Of a DNA stretch of 64,000 nucleotides, positions 19,631 through 28,000 are shown piece after piece. The stretch comes from Wenzhouxiangellaceae bacterium (GTDB lineage Bacteria > Pseudomonadota > Gammaproteobacteria > Xanthomonadales > Wenzhouxiangellaceae): assembly GCA_007695005.1 (NCBI GenBank), contig REEQ01000061.1, forward strand, positions 33,360 through 97,359, written 5' to 3'. Both the position numbers and the translations under genes were made by a program. The notes beneath the pieces are model-generated. The model worked only from the letters and a program-made list of their open reading frames with translations, was not told the origin of the DNA and searched no databases. Position 1 is the first letter of the stretch, and the number at the start of each line of letters is the position of its first letter.

Positions 19631-19844
19631 GTCAATTGGAATTGCGCAACAAACCAGACAAGGACAGCCTTTCAGAGTCGCTTTGGCAGCCACAAGTTCC
19701 CCGACTCGAGTCGATTTCGACAGCCTTCCGGGCAGCAGTCCGGCTGTTCACAGCCACTTCACTGCCGGCGCGGCAAACTGTTTCCCGTGTTCGGAGCGGA
19801 CCCTCCAAGGCCCTGACTCCCTCCCCCGTTCCGGATACGTTCCT

Positions 19845-19879
19845 AGCCCCTGACCACGGCTCCCGGTCAGGGGCTTTTT
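19845..19879 (+). terminator. Plus-strand intrinsic terminator without an obvious gene
   Basis: A perfect 11-bp stem (AGCCCCTGACC at 19845-19855 with its complement at 19865-19875), nine-base loop, and five T at 19875-19879. It would end a plus-strand transcript coming from the gene-free region, or insulate the following operon. Confidence 0.8.
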
Positions 19880-19930
19880 CATTGCTCCGGGATACAATGG
19901 CATCGACATTCATGCATGCCGGGAGTGACC

Positions 19931-20365
19931 ATGAAAGAATCTTCCATTCATACCGTTAAGGTGCTGGGCTGGTCAGGCTTGCTGCCTTTCGCCTTCATGC
20001 CGCTGGCAGCCGTGCTGGACTTTCCGGATTGGCTGCAAAGGCTGTTGCTGACCTACGCTGTCATTATCCTGGCCTTCATGGCGGGCACGCTGTGGGCCCG
20101 GTTCCTGGTCGCGGTCGAGCCGGGGCGCTTCCGCCTGATTGCCAGCAACGTGCTGGCGCTGGCGGCCTGGCCGGCCGTGTTGCTGGAGCTGCACTGGGCA
20201 GCCTTGTGGCTCGCGCTGGTGTTCGCCGCGCATCTGCTGCTGGACGAACCCTGGCGCGGCAACGAGATGCCGGGTTGGTATCGGCGTTTGCGCCTGTTCC
20301 TGAGCAGCTCGGTGATCGCACTGCTGGTGCTGACCGGCCTGATCGGAGCCGGGCGTGTCCTCTGA
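19931..20365 (+). CDS. DUF3429-family membrane protein
   Basis: A 144-residue integral membrane protein with four predicted helices (about 14-33, 42-60, 71-99 and 124-141). The blocks WSGLLPFAF near the start, AFMAGTLWARF, and the tryptophan/leucine-rich third segment with a DEPW-type loop are like DUF3429 proteins, whose function is unknown. The ATG at 19931 has GGGAGTG upstream. Its end overlaps the following ABC ATPase gene by 11 bases, suggesting one transcript with the export cassette. Family call from memory, moderately sure. Confidence 0.75.
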   Translation: MKESSIHTVKVLGWSGLLPFAFMPLAAVLDFPDWLQRLLLTYAVIILAFMAGTLWARFLVAVEPGRFRLIASNVLALAAWPAVLLELHWAALWLALVFAAHLLLDEPWRGNEMPGWYRRLRLFLSSSVIALLVLTGLIGAGRVL

Positions 20366-21035
20366 ACCGGTCGTCGAGATGCGCGCTGTCAGCCGGCACT
20401 TTCAGACCGGCTCGGAGCAGGTCAGCGTCCTTGATGCCCTGGACCTGAGCCTGGCGCGCGGCGAGCGCCTGGCGGTGATGGGTGCCTCCGGCAGCGGCAA
20501 GACCACCCTGCTTCACCTTATCGCCGGCATGGACAGGCCCAGCAGCGGCCGGATACGACTGGCAGGCGCTGATCTGACCGAGTTGGGCGAGCCCGCCCTG
20601 ACCCGCTGGCGCGCCCGCCATATCGGCCTGGTCTTCCAGGATTTCAATCTGATCGACAGCTTGAGCGTGGCCGACAACATGACCCTGCCCCTATGGCTCA
20701 ACGGCTTGCCCGAGGATCGCGCTCGCGTCGATACGCTGGCAGAAACACTGGGCATCGCGAAGCTGCTGGAAAGGTTGCCGGCCAGCCTGTCCGGCGGCGA
20801 AAAGCAGCGCGTGGCGATTGCCCGGGCGCTGATCCACAACCCTGATCTGATCCTGGCCGACGAACCCACCGGCAGCCTCGACCAGGCATCGGCCGAACGT
20901 GTCCTCGAGCTGTTTGACGGCGTGCTGGAGAGCCGGGGGGCTACCTTGCTGCTGGTAACCCACAATCGCGATGCTGCCGAATTGTGCGATCGCCGCCTGG
21001 TTCTGAACAAGGGTCGTCTTCAGGCCGTGAAATGA
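20355..21035 (+). CDS. ABC transporter ATPase (LolD/MacB/AttE-like)
   Basis: A 226-residue ABC ATPase. Walker A is GASGSGKTT, the signature is LSGGEKQRVAIARAL, Walker B is LILADEPTGSLD and the H-loop is LLLVTHNRDAAELCDR. The size and the GDxxDxP-like insertions place it with the MacB/LolD/FtsE class that powers extrusion permeases and not with importers. It starts with GTG inside the end of the DUF3429 gene and its stop overlaps the permease ATG (ATGA). Substrate unknown. Confidence 0.92.
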   Translation: MSSEPVVEMRAVSRHFQTGSEQVSVLDALDLSLARGERLAVMGASGSGKTTLLHLIAGMDRPSSGRIRLAGADLTELGEPALTRWRARHIGLVFQDFNLIDSLSVADNMTLPLWLNGLPEDRARVDTLAETLGIAKLLERLPASLSGGEKQRVAIARALIHNPDLILADEPTGSLDQASAERVLELFDGVLESRGATLLLVTHNRDAAELCDRRLVLNKGRLQAVK

Positions 21036-23461
21036 ACCCGCTGCTCCAGAACTCCAGGCGTTTCCTGCGTCAGCACCCCGGCCAGCTTCTGCTGGCGCTG
21101 CTGGGCATCACCGCGGGCGTTGCCGTGGTCACCGGCGTTGCCCTGTTGCGAGACGTGTTGATTCACTCCCTGGATGCCGCCGCCGATGCCCTTGCCGGAA
21201 GCGACAGTGTGCGCATCGAGGCTCCATCCGGTCGGATCGATGAAGCCATCTTCGCCGATCTGGCGACACGGCCCGGTGCCCCGGATCTCGTCCCGGTCCT
21301 CAGAGCCACCGTCCGGCATCGCGGCGAACGCCTCGAACTGCTGGCCATCGACCCCCTGGCCACGGCCTTTGGACCAATGGGGCTAGGCGGGGCCGCGACC
21401 GCGCCCCTGCTGGGATCAGCCCGCGGCGTGCTGCTCAACCGCACGACGTTGAAACGCCTGGGCGCCGATCCGGGCAGCACCCTGGAGATCAGACTGGCGG
21501 GGCGATCAGTCGAACTCGAGATCGTTGCCGTCCTGGAAGACCTGCCCGGCCTGGACCAGCGTTTGTTGATGGATATGGCCAACGCCCAGGACCTGCTCGA
21601 CCGCGCCGGCGAGCTGTCGTGGATCGAAGCACCGGCCAGCGCGGCCGCCTGGCTGGACCGTCAGATCGACGCTCCGCTGCTGCTTCGCAGCGCCGGTGAG
21701 CGCCGGGCCAGCGCTGCCAGCCTGACGGCTGGCATGCGCGCCAATCTCACTGCCATGAGCCTGCTCGCCTTTGCCGTCGGTCTGTTCGTGATTCATGCCG
21801 TCCTCGCATTTTTGCTGGTCCAGCGGCGGCGCCAGATTGCCATGCTGAGGGCAGTCGGTGTCACCGTCGGCCAACTGCGCCTGGTGCTGGCAACAGAAAC
21901 CGTGATCCTGGCCGGCCTGGGCGGCTTGATCGGGCTGGCTCTGGGCACCATCCTGGCCGACCAGCTGCTGGAGCTGGTGCGCGCTCCGATCGCCGAAGTC
22001 TACGGCCAGGTCACTGCCCGCGGCATTCAGCCCAGCCTCGGGCTTTACCTTGTTATCTGGTTGATCGCCCTGCTGCTGGCCCTGGTCAGTGTCACTGGCC
22101 TGCTGGCAAGCGCCGGCCGCATTCCGCCCGGTGTTCTCGGCAGAACGCCAGACCAGTCCCGCCCAGGCTTGCGCCCTTATTGGCCGGCGCTTGCCCTGGC
22201 GCTTGCCGGCACACTGGTGTTGAGTATTGGAAGCAGCCTCGAGGCAGCGCTGGTTGGGCTGTTCCTCTGGCTTTGTGTGGCTGCCCTGCTGGCGCCCGGG
22301 GCCGGGATGCGCCTGCTGTCGGCATGGCATGCCGTCAGGCGACGACAGTTGTCGGGACGAGCAATTGGCATGCTCGGACAGGCACGCCTGCGTCTGGCGC
22401 CAGCCCTGGCCGCGCTCAGCCTGGCGCTGGGTTTAAGCGCCGGCCTGGCGATGATGGTACTGGGCTTTCGCGGCGCGGTCGACGACTGGGTTGACCGGCT
22501 ACTGCGCGCCGACACCTACCTGACCGCAAGTACCGGCATCATCGACGAGGCGGTGACCGCCAGGATCAATGACTGGCCGGAAATCCGGGCCGTTTCCAGC
22601 GCCCGCCAGCGCGAGCTGGGCGACGGCTCGCGCTTGCTGGCCTTCGACCTGCCAGCGGCCGCCTGGGAGGGGTTCGAGTGGCTGGCCGGCGATCCGGAGC
22701 AGGCCCGGGTGGGCTTTGATCAGGGTCGGGGCGTACTGATCAGCGAGCCGCTGGCTCGACATCGTGCGCTCAAGCCCGGCGACACAGTTTCCCTGCCAAC
22801 GCCGTCCGGGCCGATCGATCTCGACGTGCTGGCTGTTTATCGCGATTACGGCAGCGAACGCGGTGTGCTTGCGATCGATGGCAGACTTTATCGAGATCTT
22901 TTTGATGACCCGGCACGAGACAGCCTGGGGCTGTATCTGGCGGCAGGGGCTGAGCTCGAGGCGGTTCTGGCAAGACTCGAGGAGCTGGAGATAACGGTCA
23001 GCCTCACCTCACGCGAACAGGTCCGCAGCCAGACCATGGCCATCTTTGATCGCACTTTCCGCATTTCCTGGGCGCTGGCCCTGCTGGTTGCGCTGATCGC
23101 GCTGGTCGCCCTGGTCAGTGCCCTGCTCGCACTCGGCCTGGAGCGCGGGCGCGACTATGCGAGCCTGCGGGCCCTGGGCCTGACCCGAGCCGGACTTGTT
23201 GGCTGGGTCGTGACCCAGACCACGGCACTGGCCGCCGTTGCCGCGCTGCTGGCCGTGCCGATCAGCCTTGCCCTGCACAGCGCGCTTTCCCTGATCATTC
23301 AGCCGCGTGCCTTTGGCTGGAGCGTGCCGTTCAGCCTGCCGCTATGGCCATGGTTGCTGATGCTGCCCCTGGCGCTGCTGATCGGCGCCCTGGCCGGTCT
23401 CTACCCGGCCTGGACGATTGCCCGGCGAGATCCCGCCCCGCTGCTGCGGAGTCGCTCATGA
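21032..23461 (+). CDS. FtsX-like ABC permease, eight or more spans
   Basis: An 809-residue permease with two FtsX-type modules: an N-terminal span (about 16-37), a periplasmic domain, a first bundle of three helices (LLAFAVGLFVIHAVLAFLLV and following), a middle pair, a second periplasmic domain, and a final bundle (WALALLVALIALVALVSALLAL onward) ending with GLYPAWTIARRDPAPLLR, the usual FtsX C-terminus. This arrangement is that of YbbP or AttF/G-fused permeases. The ATG at 21032 overlaps the ATPase stop; a longer frame upstream is rejected. It is followed by an AttH-like protein with a four-base overlap. Confidence 0.9.
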   Translation: MNPLLQNSRRFLRQHPGQLLLALLGITAGVAVVTGVALLRDVLIHSLDAAADALAGSDSVRIEAPSGRIDEAIFADLATRPGAPDLVPVLRATVRHRGERLELLAIDPLATAFGPMGLGGAATAPLLGSARGVLLNRTTLKRLGADPGSTLEIRLAGRSVELEIVAVLEDLPGLDQRLLMDMANAQDLLDRAGELSWIEAPASAAAWLDRQIDAPLLLRSAGERRASAASLTAGMRANLTAMSLLAFAVGLFVIHAVLAFLLVQRRRQIAMLRAVGVTVGQLRLVLATETVILAGLGGLIGLALGTILADQLLELVRAPIAEVYGQVTARGIQPSLGLYLVIWLIALLLALVSVTGLLASAGRIPPGVLGRTPDQSRPGLRPYWPALALALAGTLVLSIGSSLEAALVGLFLWLCVAALLAPGAGMRLLSAWHAVRRRQLSGRAIGMLGQARLRLAPALAALSLALGLSAGLAMMVLGFRGAVDDWVDRLLRADTYLTASTGIIDEAVTARINDWPEIRAVSSARQRELGDGSRLLAFDLPAAAWEGFEWLAGDPEQARVGFDQGRGVLISEPLARHRALKPGDTVSLPTPSGPIDLDVLAVYRDYGSERGVLAIDGRLYRDLFDDPARDSLGLYLAAGAELEAVLARLEELEITVSLTSREQVRSQTMAIFDRTFRISWALALLVALIALVALVSALLALGLERGRDYASLRALGLTRAGLVGWVVTQTTALAAVAALLAVPISLALHSALSLIIQPRAFGWSVPFSLPLWPWLLMLPLALLIGALAGLYPAWTIARRDPAPLLRSRS

Positions 23462-24591
23462 AATTGGATCTTGCCGTCCTGACCCTGCTCGCCGCCGCTC
23501 TGGTCTCCTGGCTGGTCGGGCAAACGCGGCCACCGCAACACGCCATCGGCACCATCGGCCTGGCCACGGTACTCGGCGACGCCCCCGAACATTTTCGCCG
23601 CGTCACCGGGCCCGAGCCGCTGGTCTTTCCCGACGATCATGGCGCTCATCCCGACTATCGCAGCGAATGGTGGTACTTCACCGGCAATCTGGATGACGAT
23701 CAAGGGCAGCGCATGGGCTTTCAGTTCACCTTGTTTCGCTTTGCCCTGAACCAGCCCCAGGGCGCCCGATCCGCCTGGGCCAGTGAAGGTCTGTGGATGG
23801 CTCACCTGGCGCTCAGCGATGGGCGGAGCCAGAGCTTCTTTCAGGCCGAGCGCTTTGCCCGCGACGGCCTGGCGCTGGCCGGCGCCACTGCCGAGCGCTG
23901 GTGGTTACGTGACTGGATGGTTGAAGCCACTGAAGATGGCTGGCATTTGTACGCCGATGCCGGCGACTTCGCCCTCGACCTGCACTTCAGGCTCAGCCGG
24001 GCACTGGTCCTGCAAGGCGATGCCGGCTACAGCCGAAAGGGACCCGAAGCCGGCAATGCATCGCGCTACTACTCGGCCACCCGCCTGGCCAGCAGTGGTC
24101 GGGTCAGGGTCGGTGATGCCTGGGTGAGTGTCAGCGGGCTGGCCTGGCTGGACCGGGAATGGGGCTCGAACCAGCTCTCGGATACCCTCAGTGGCTGGGA
24201 CTGGTTTGCCCTGCATCTGGACGATGGCCGCGACCTGATGGTCTATCGACTGCGCGATCACGAGGGTCAGGCCTCGGAGTGGTCTGCCGGGGCCCTGGTC
24301 GACAGCGACGGCACAGCACAGATTCTGCGCGCCGATGACTTTGTCACCGAGGCAATCGACTGGTGGCGCGACCCCGATGGCCATCGCTGGCCGCTGAGCT
24401 GGCGCGTCCAGTTACCGGATCATGGGCTCGACCTGCTGGTCGAACCGATTTTCGAGGATCAGCTCTGGACCCGATCGGTGCGCTATTGGGAAGGAATGAT
24501 GGATGTCACCGATCCCGCCAGCCGGGCACCGCTGGGCCGAGGCTACCTGGAACTGAGCGGCTATGCCGAAAGCAGTCCGAGCAGACACTGA
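23458..24591 (+). CDS. AttH/CrtC-like lipocalin-domain protein
   Basis: A 377-residue protein with one N-terminal hydrophobic segment (about 4-18) and two lipocalin-like beta-barrel halves as in AttH and carotenoid 1,2-hydratase (CrtC). Typical blocks are HPDYRSEWWYFTGNL, GFQFTLFRFAL, GLAWLDREWGS and YWEGMMDV. In Att-type loci such proteins accompany an extrusion ABC transporter and are thought to handle a lipid-like substrate outside the inner membrane; that is inference here. It overlaps the permease stop by four bases and ends the operon. Confidence 0.9.
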   Translation: MKLDLAVLTLLAAALVSWLVGQTRPPQHAIGTIGLATVLGDAPEHFRRVTGPEPLVFPDDHGAHPDYRSEWWYFTGNLDDDQGQRMGFQFTLFRFALNQPQGARSAWASEGLWMAHLALSDGRSQSFFQAERFARDGLALAGATAERWWLRDWMVEATEDGWHLYADAGDFALDLHFRLSRALVLQGDAGYSRKGPEAGNASRYYSATRLASSGRVRVGDAWVSVSGLAWLDREWGSNQLSDTLSGWDWFALHLDDGRDLMVYRLRDHEGQASEWSAGALVDSDGTAQILRADDFVTEAIDWWRDPDGHRWPLSWRVQLPDHGLDLLVEPIFEDQLWTRSVRYWEGMMDVTDPASRAPLGRGYLELSGYAESSPSRH

Positions 24592-24610
24592 TCGCCGCCC
24601 AGGAGCCTGC

Positions 24611-25588
24611 TCAGTGCGCGGTCAAGGTATCGACCGGCGACTCGATGGGGTCCGGACCGGATCGCGGCGAAAGAGCCCTTTGTGAGCCGGGCGACTCGAT
24701 GCCCAGCAAGCGCTCGACATCCGCCACCGCCACGCCGCGCTGAATCAGGTGGGCTGCGAAGCTGTTTCGCAAGGTAGCCGCCGAGACGCCGGGACCTAAA
24801 CCGGCATCGCGGGCCGCGGCCTCGATGGTCTGGCGTGCTTCCGCTTCCGGCACGTGATCCCGCACAGGCGGGACATCGGGCAAGAGCGGATTGACATGGC
24901 AAGGGCCGGGGAAAACGAATTGCCAAAGCCAGCTGCGCGCCGTGCCGGGCGCGGCACGCAGCCCCGGCGGCAGCCGAACCCCGCCGTAGCCTTCGGCCAG
25001 CTCGCGTATATGACGAAGCTTCAACTCCTCCAGGTGGGCACGGATGGGCTCCCGAACGCGCATCGGCAGCACCGTTTCGCGACCGAGTCGACCGTTGGCA
25101 TCGCGCACCAGGATGCGATCCGGCTCGATATCCCGAATGCGCAGACGAACAGTCTCCATCAGTCTCAAGCCGGCACCGTAGACCAGGGAAGCGAGCAGCC
25201 AGTCGCTCCCCTCCAGGGTGGACAGCAGTTCCTGGACCTGGGTCGGGCTCAGCAGGATCGGGCCGGCGTCCCGCAACAGCTCACCCTCCAGTTCCCTGAG
25301 ACCGTCAAGCTGCAGTCCGAGCACATCCTCCAGCAGGCAGCGCACCGCCCGCAGCACCTGGCGACGACCAGCCGCCGTCAGCTGGCGTTGCCGCGCACAG
25401 TCTCCGAGAAATGCCCTTACATCGGGCGCGGTGGGCTGGGTCTGGCCCTGGGCCTGATGGAATTCAATGAACTGTCGAGCCCAGAACAGCCAGGCCTTCT
25501 GAACGTTATCGCTGAAACCACGGTCATTGAGCAGCTGACGCATCCGACCGATCAACCTTGCCGGATCCTGCTCTCGAAGTTCGACCAT
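24611..25588 (-). pseudogene. Integron-integrase-like tyrosine recombinase lacking catalytic residues
   Basis: An intact 325-codon frame that resembles integron integrases (IntI) across its length: an N-terminal SAM-like domain (RMRQLLNDRGFSDNVQKAWL), then LASLVYGAGLRLMETVRLR with Arg142 kept, the RAHLEELKLRHIRELAEGYGG helix, and the IntI-specific insert near SWLWQFVFPG (220-228). Catalytic positions are otherwise lost: the Lys position near 168 is Leu, the box II His is Ala271 (only Arg274 remains), the LLGH His is Ile297, and no Tyr follows in the C-terminal 28 residues. It should not recombine DNA. It may be a decayed integrase or a protein kept for DNA binding. No attC array is seen beside it. 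Confidence 0.8.
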
Positions 25589-25602
25589 GCCACCACCCCA
25601 TA

Positions 25603-25618
25603 TGTGATGCGACTCACA
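25603..25618. promoter_or_regulatory. CRP/Clp-type operator, perfect TGTGA-N6-TCACA
   Basis: A fully symmetric site matching the CRP/Vfr/Clp consensus half-sites, 15 bases upstream of the integrase-like gene. It overlaps the predicted -10 box, which would suit repression of that promoter. The match is seen directly; the regulator is inferred. Confidence 0.55.
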
Positions 25619-25644
25619 CTAATGCGAGCTTCCGCCTCCTGTCA
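25616..25644 (-). promoter_or_regulatory. Promoter of the integrase-like gene
   Basis: Minus-strand TTGACA (25639-25644), a perfect -35 box, a 17-base spacer and TAGTGT (25616-25621) as a poor -10 box. A poor -10 beside a good -35 and an operator suggests regulated or weak expression. Confidence 0.4.
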
Positions 25645-25715
25645 ATCCCGGCGGGCAAGCGGCCGTCGTGCTTGTGTCGAGACGCCGGACGGGCAGCGAT
25701 CAAGGCGCCCGATGC

Positions 25716-27026
25716 TCAGGCATCGACGTCCGGCTGAACGAAAACCTGGCCGTCTCGCATGACAAATCGGACCTGGCTTAAAACGGCCACGTCGGCCAGC
25801 GGGTCAGCGTCGACGGCGATCACATCGGCCAGATAGCCGGGCCGGATTCTGCCCAGCTCGTCGCTGCGACCGAGCAGTTCAGCGCTATTGATCGTGGCGG
25901 CACGCAGAGCGTCGGCCGGGCTCATTCCCGCCTCCACCATGTACTGAAACTCCAGGGCATTGCTGCCATGGGGGCAGACCCCGCAATCAGTACCAAAGGC
26001 TATGCGCACACCCGCGGCCTGCGCACGGCCGAAAGTGTCCTGGATCAATGGCCCGATCTCGGCAGCCTTGGCGGCGACCAGCGGCGGGAAATAGCCTTCG
26101 ATCTCGGCCATTTCAGCCACGAAACGCCCTGCCGATATGGTTGGCACATACCAGGTGCCGTGCTCGATCATCAGTGCGATCAGACCATCATCCATGTAGG
26201 TGCCATGCTCGATCGAATGAACACCGGCCAGAATGGCCCGGCGCATGCCTTCGGCGCCGTGGGCATGGGCTGCCACGTGCATGTCATAGTCGCGGGCAGT
26301 CCGAACGATCTCTTCAATCTCCTCGGTCAGGAACTGAGGATTCTGGCCGCTGCGGGCGACGCTCAGAACACCGCCGGTAGCAGTGATCTTGATCAGGTCC
26401 GCCCCGTCCTTGTAGCGCTGGCGTACCGCCTGGCGCGCTGCCTCGATGCCGTTGACAACCCCATCTCTGGGGCCGGGGTCTCCCATCAGGTCGCGGCGCC
26501 AGCCGTTGGTGGGATCGGCATGACCGCCGGTGGTGGCCAGCGACTTTGCCGAGGTAAAGATTCGCGGCCCCGGGATCAGCCCGGCATTGATGGCCTGGCG
26601 CAGGGCCACCGACACATTGAACGAGTCACCCAGATCGCGCACCGTGGTAAAGCCGGCTTCAAGCGTGATCCGGGCAAAGTGCGCGCCGCGCAGGGCGATG
26701 TCGCCTTCGTTCAGGGTGAAGCGCTGAATGTAGGAGTCGGGGCTGGATTGAGAGGAAAGGTGAGTGTGCATGTCCATCAGGCCGGGCAGGCAGACCAGCG
26801 TTGACAGATCAAGCATCTCAACGCCATCCGGAACGGTCCGGTGGTCGTCAAACACCTCGGCAATGCGCCCGGCCTCGATCACCAGGGTATGTGCAGCCAG
26901 GGTAAGTCCGCGGTCAACATCGACCAGGCTGCCGCAGCGCAGCCACTGGGTATCGGCCACCGCGGCCGAAGATATCGCCAGCAACGCGGCGGCGGCCAGC
27001 AAGCGATCACAGCGAAACACGGACAT
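25716..27026 (-). CDS. Exported amidohydrolase (imidazolonepropionase/Xaa-Pro dipeptidase-like)
   Basis: A 436-residue metal-dependent hydrolase of the amidohydrolase superfamily with a signal peptide (residues 1-24, ending SSAAVA). The ATG at 27026 has GAGAGG upstream; a longer frame exists but lacks support. Metal-site motifs are intact: DMHTHLSS, the DLIKITATGG strand with the Lys, AAHAHGAEG, IEHGTYMD and FGTDCGV. The relatives I recall act on small peptides such as proline dipeptides or on cyclic amides, probably in the periplasm; the substrate is not decided by sequence. It is read alone, away from ampE by about 105 bp and upstream of the integrase-like gene. Confidence 0.88.
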   Translation of the reverse strand: MSVFRCDRLLAAAALLAISSAAVADTQWLRCGSLVDVDRGLTLAAHTLVIEAGRIAEVFDDHRTVPDGVEMLDLSTLVCLPGLMDMHTHLSSQSSPDSYIQRFTLNEGDIALRGAHFARITLEAGFTTVRDLGDSFNVSVALRQAINAGLIPGPRIFTSAKSLATTGGHADPTNGWRRDLMGDPGPRDGVVNGIEAARQAVRQRYKDGADLIKITATGGVLSVARSGQNPQFLTEEIEEIVRTARDYDMHVAAHAHGAEGMRRAILAGVHSIEHGTYMDDGLIALMIEHGTWYVPTISAGRFVAEMAEIEGYFPPLVAAKAAEIGPLIQDTFGRAQAAGVRIAFGTDCGVCPHGSNALEFQYMVEAGMSPADALRAATINSAELLGRSDELGRIRPGYLADVIAVDADPLADVAVLSQVRFVMRDGQVFVQPDVDA

Positions 27027-27131
27027 ATCACATCCTCTCATCTGAATTTTCAAGCCAACAAGGCCTTTCCGGAGGAAGCCCTTGCGCGGCATTTCCTTGG
27101 CCCGGCCATGGCGGTCGGGTCGATATTGCGT

Positions 27132-27950
27132 TCAGGACAACCAGCCGGCCAGCAACAGCATGCTCAGCACCACCAGCCAGAGAATCAGCATGCGCCAGAC
27201 CATATGATGGCCCAGCTCCAGACCCGCTTCGAGGTCCGGCAGATCACCACAGATCGCCTCGGCCAGCCGATCGATCTGCGACGGCACCAGCAACCAGGCC
27301 GGCAGCTGCGCTGCCTGCGCTCGCCAGGCAGCCAGCACGCGATCCAGGTCGCCGGCCAGCGCCAGCGACAGCGACAGCAGGGCCAGCACCGGCCAATCGA
27401 GGACCAGGCGCAAACGGGCCAGCCATTCAATGGCGGCCGGGTCCAGGGAAGCGGCCTGCAATCCGACTCTGGTCAGTCGATAGATCAGGGCACCGGCGAT
27501 GCCCAGCAGCACGAACCAGAACAACAAGCCGAACCAGCGCGACAGTCCGGCATGGAGCACGGCTGCAACCCCCTCGCAGGGGCCGGCCGCATCATCGAGC
27601 TGCATGGCCCGGCGCGCTTCTTCGGCGGCGGTCGGATCATCCGGATCAGGCGACAGCAGCACCGCAACATCGCGATCCAGATCGCGCGGCCCGAGGGTCA
27701 GAATGAAGACAACCAGCGCCAGCAGAAACCAGCCAGTCAGGCCCAGCAGGGCCGTGACCAGCCAGATGGCCAGCGCCGATGCGAGCACGCTGAAGACGAT
27801 CACGAACACGGCCGGCAACCAGGGCCATTGGGGAAAACGGTGACTGACCGCGCTCAACAGCGGTGCCAGCCAGCCAAACTTGCGAAAGTGACGAAAACCG
27901 GTGGCGAAATGGCTGATGATCAGCCCGACCAGGACGATCAGGATGGTCAT
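27132..27950 (-). CDS. ampE: AmpE-like inner-membrane protein
   Basis: A 272-residue membrane protein with four or five helices (about 1-14, 44-80, 135-160, 185-205 and 250-270). The N-terminal MTILIVLVGLIISH plus FRKFGWL, and the middle stretch with FWFVLLGIAGALIYRLTRV, fit the AmpE/CobD-like family, which in enterobacteria is linked to beta-lactamase regulation beside ampD. No ampD is seen here. The N-terminal helix, soluble middle part with an HAGLSRWFGLLFW segment, and C-terminal span are the expected layout. Similarity is moderate, so the symbol is tentative. Confidence 0.7.
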   Translation of the reverse strand: MTILIVLVGLIISHFATGFRHFRKFGWLAPLLSAVSHRFPQWPWLPAVFVIVFSVLASALAIWLVTALLGLTGWFLLALVVFILTLGPRDLDRDVAVLLSPDPDDPTAAEEARRAMQLDDAAGPCEGVAAVLHAGLSRWFGLLFWFVLLGIAGALIYRLTRVGLQAASLDPAAIEWLARLRLVLDWPVLALLSLSLALAGDLDRVLAAWRAQAAQLPAWLLVPSQIDRLAEAICGDLPDLEAGLELGHHMVWRMLILWLVVLSMLLLAGWLS

Positions 27951-28000
27951 GCAGCCCGCCCCGAGCGCATCATTGGCGGCCGCATGCCGGGATCACTGGC

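Larger units (their letters stand above)
19451..19930. other. 480-bp gene-free region between panD and the DUF3429 gene
   Basis: No convincing protein gene lies here; open frames are short and lack family signal. It holds a minus-strand promoter and terminator pair (a leader or small RNA before panD), two near-identical 14-base direct repeats at 19577-19590 and 19618-19631, and an intrinsic terminator on the plus strand at 19845-19879 with no evident gene before it. A TACAAT at about 19894-19899 may be the -10 box for the genes that begin at 19931. Confidence 0.7.

Noticed and set aside
19451..19930. 6S RNA, 4.5S SRP RNA, RNase P RNA or tmRNA in the 480-bp gap
   Set aside because: None of the conserved words of these RNAs (for example the GGAAGGAAGCAGCC loop of 4.5S or the GAGGAAAGTCCGGGC of RNase P) is present on either strand.
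19534..19959. A 141-codon plus-strand frame in the gene-free region before the DUF3429 gene
   Set aside because: It runs through a perfect terminator hairpin and past the start of a supported gene, with no ribosome site and no family signal.
25589..25715. Possible attI/attC sites beside the integrase-like gene
   Set aside because: I looked for core GTTRRRY and its complementary arms with cassette spacing and saw none; the neighbour is a normal chromosomal amidohydrolase gene.
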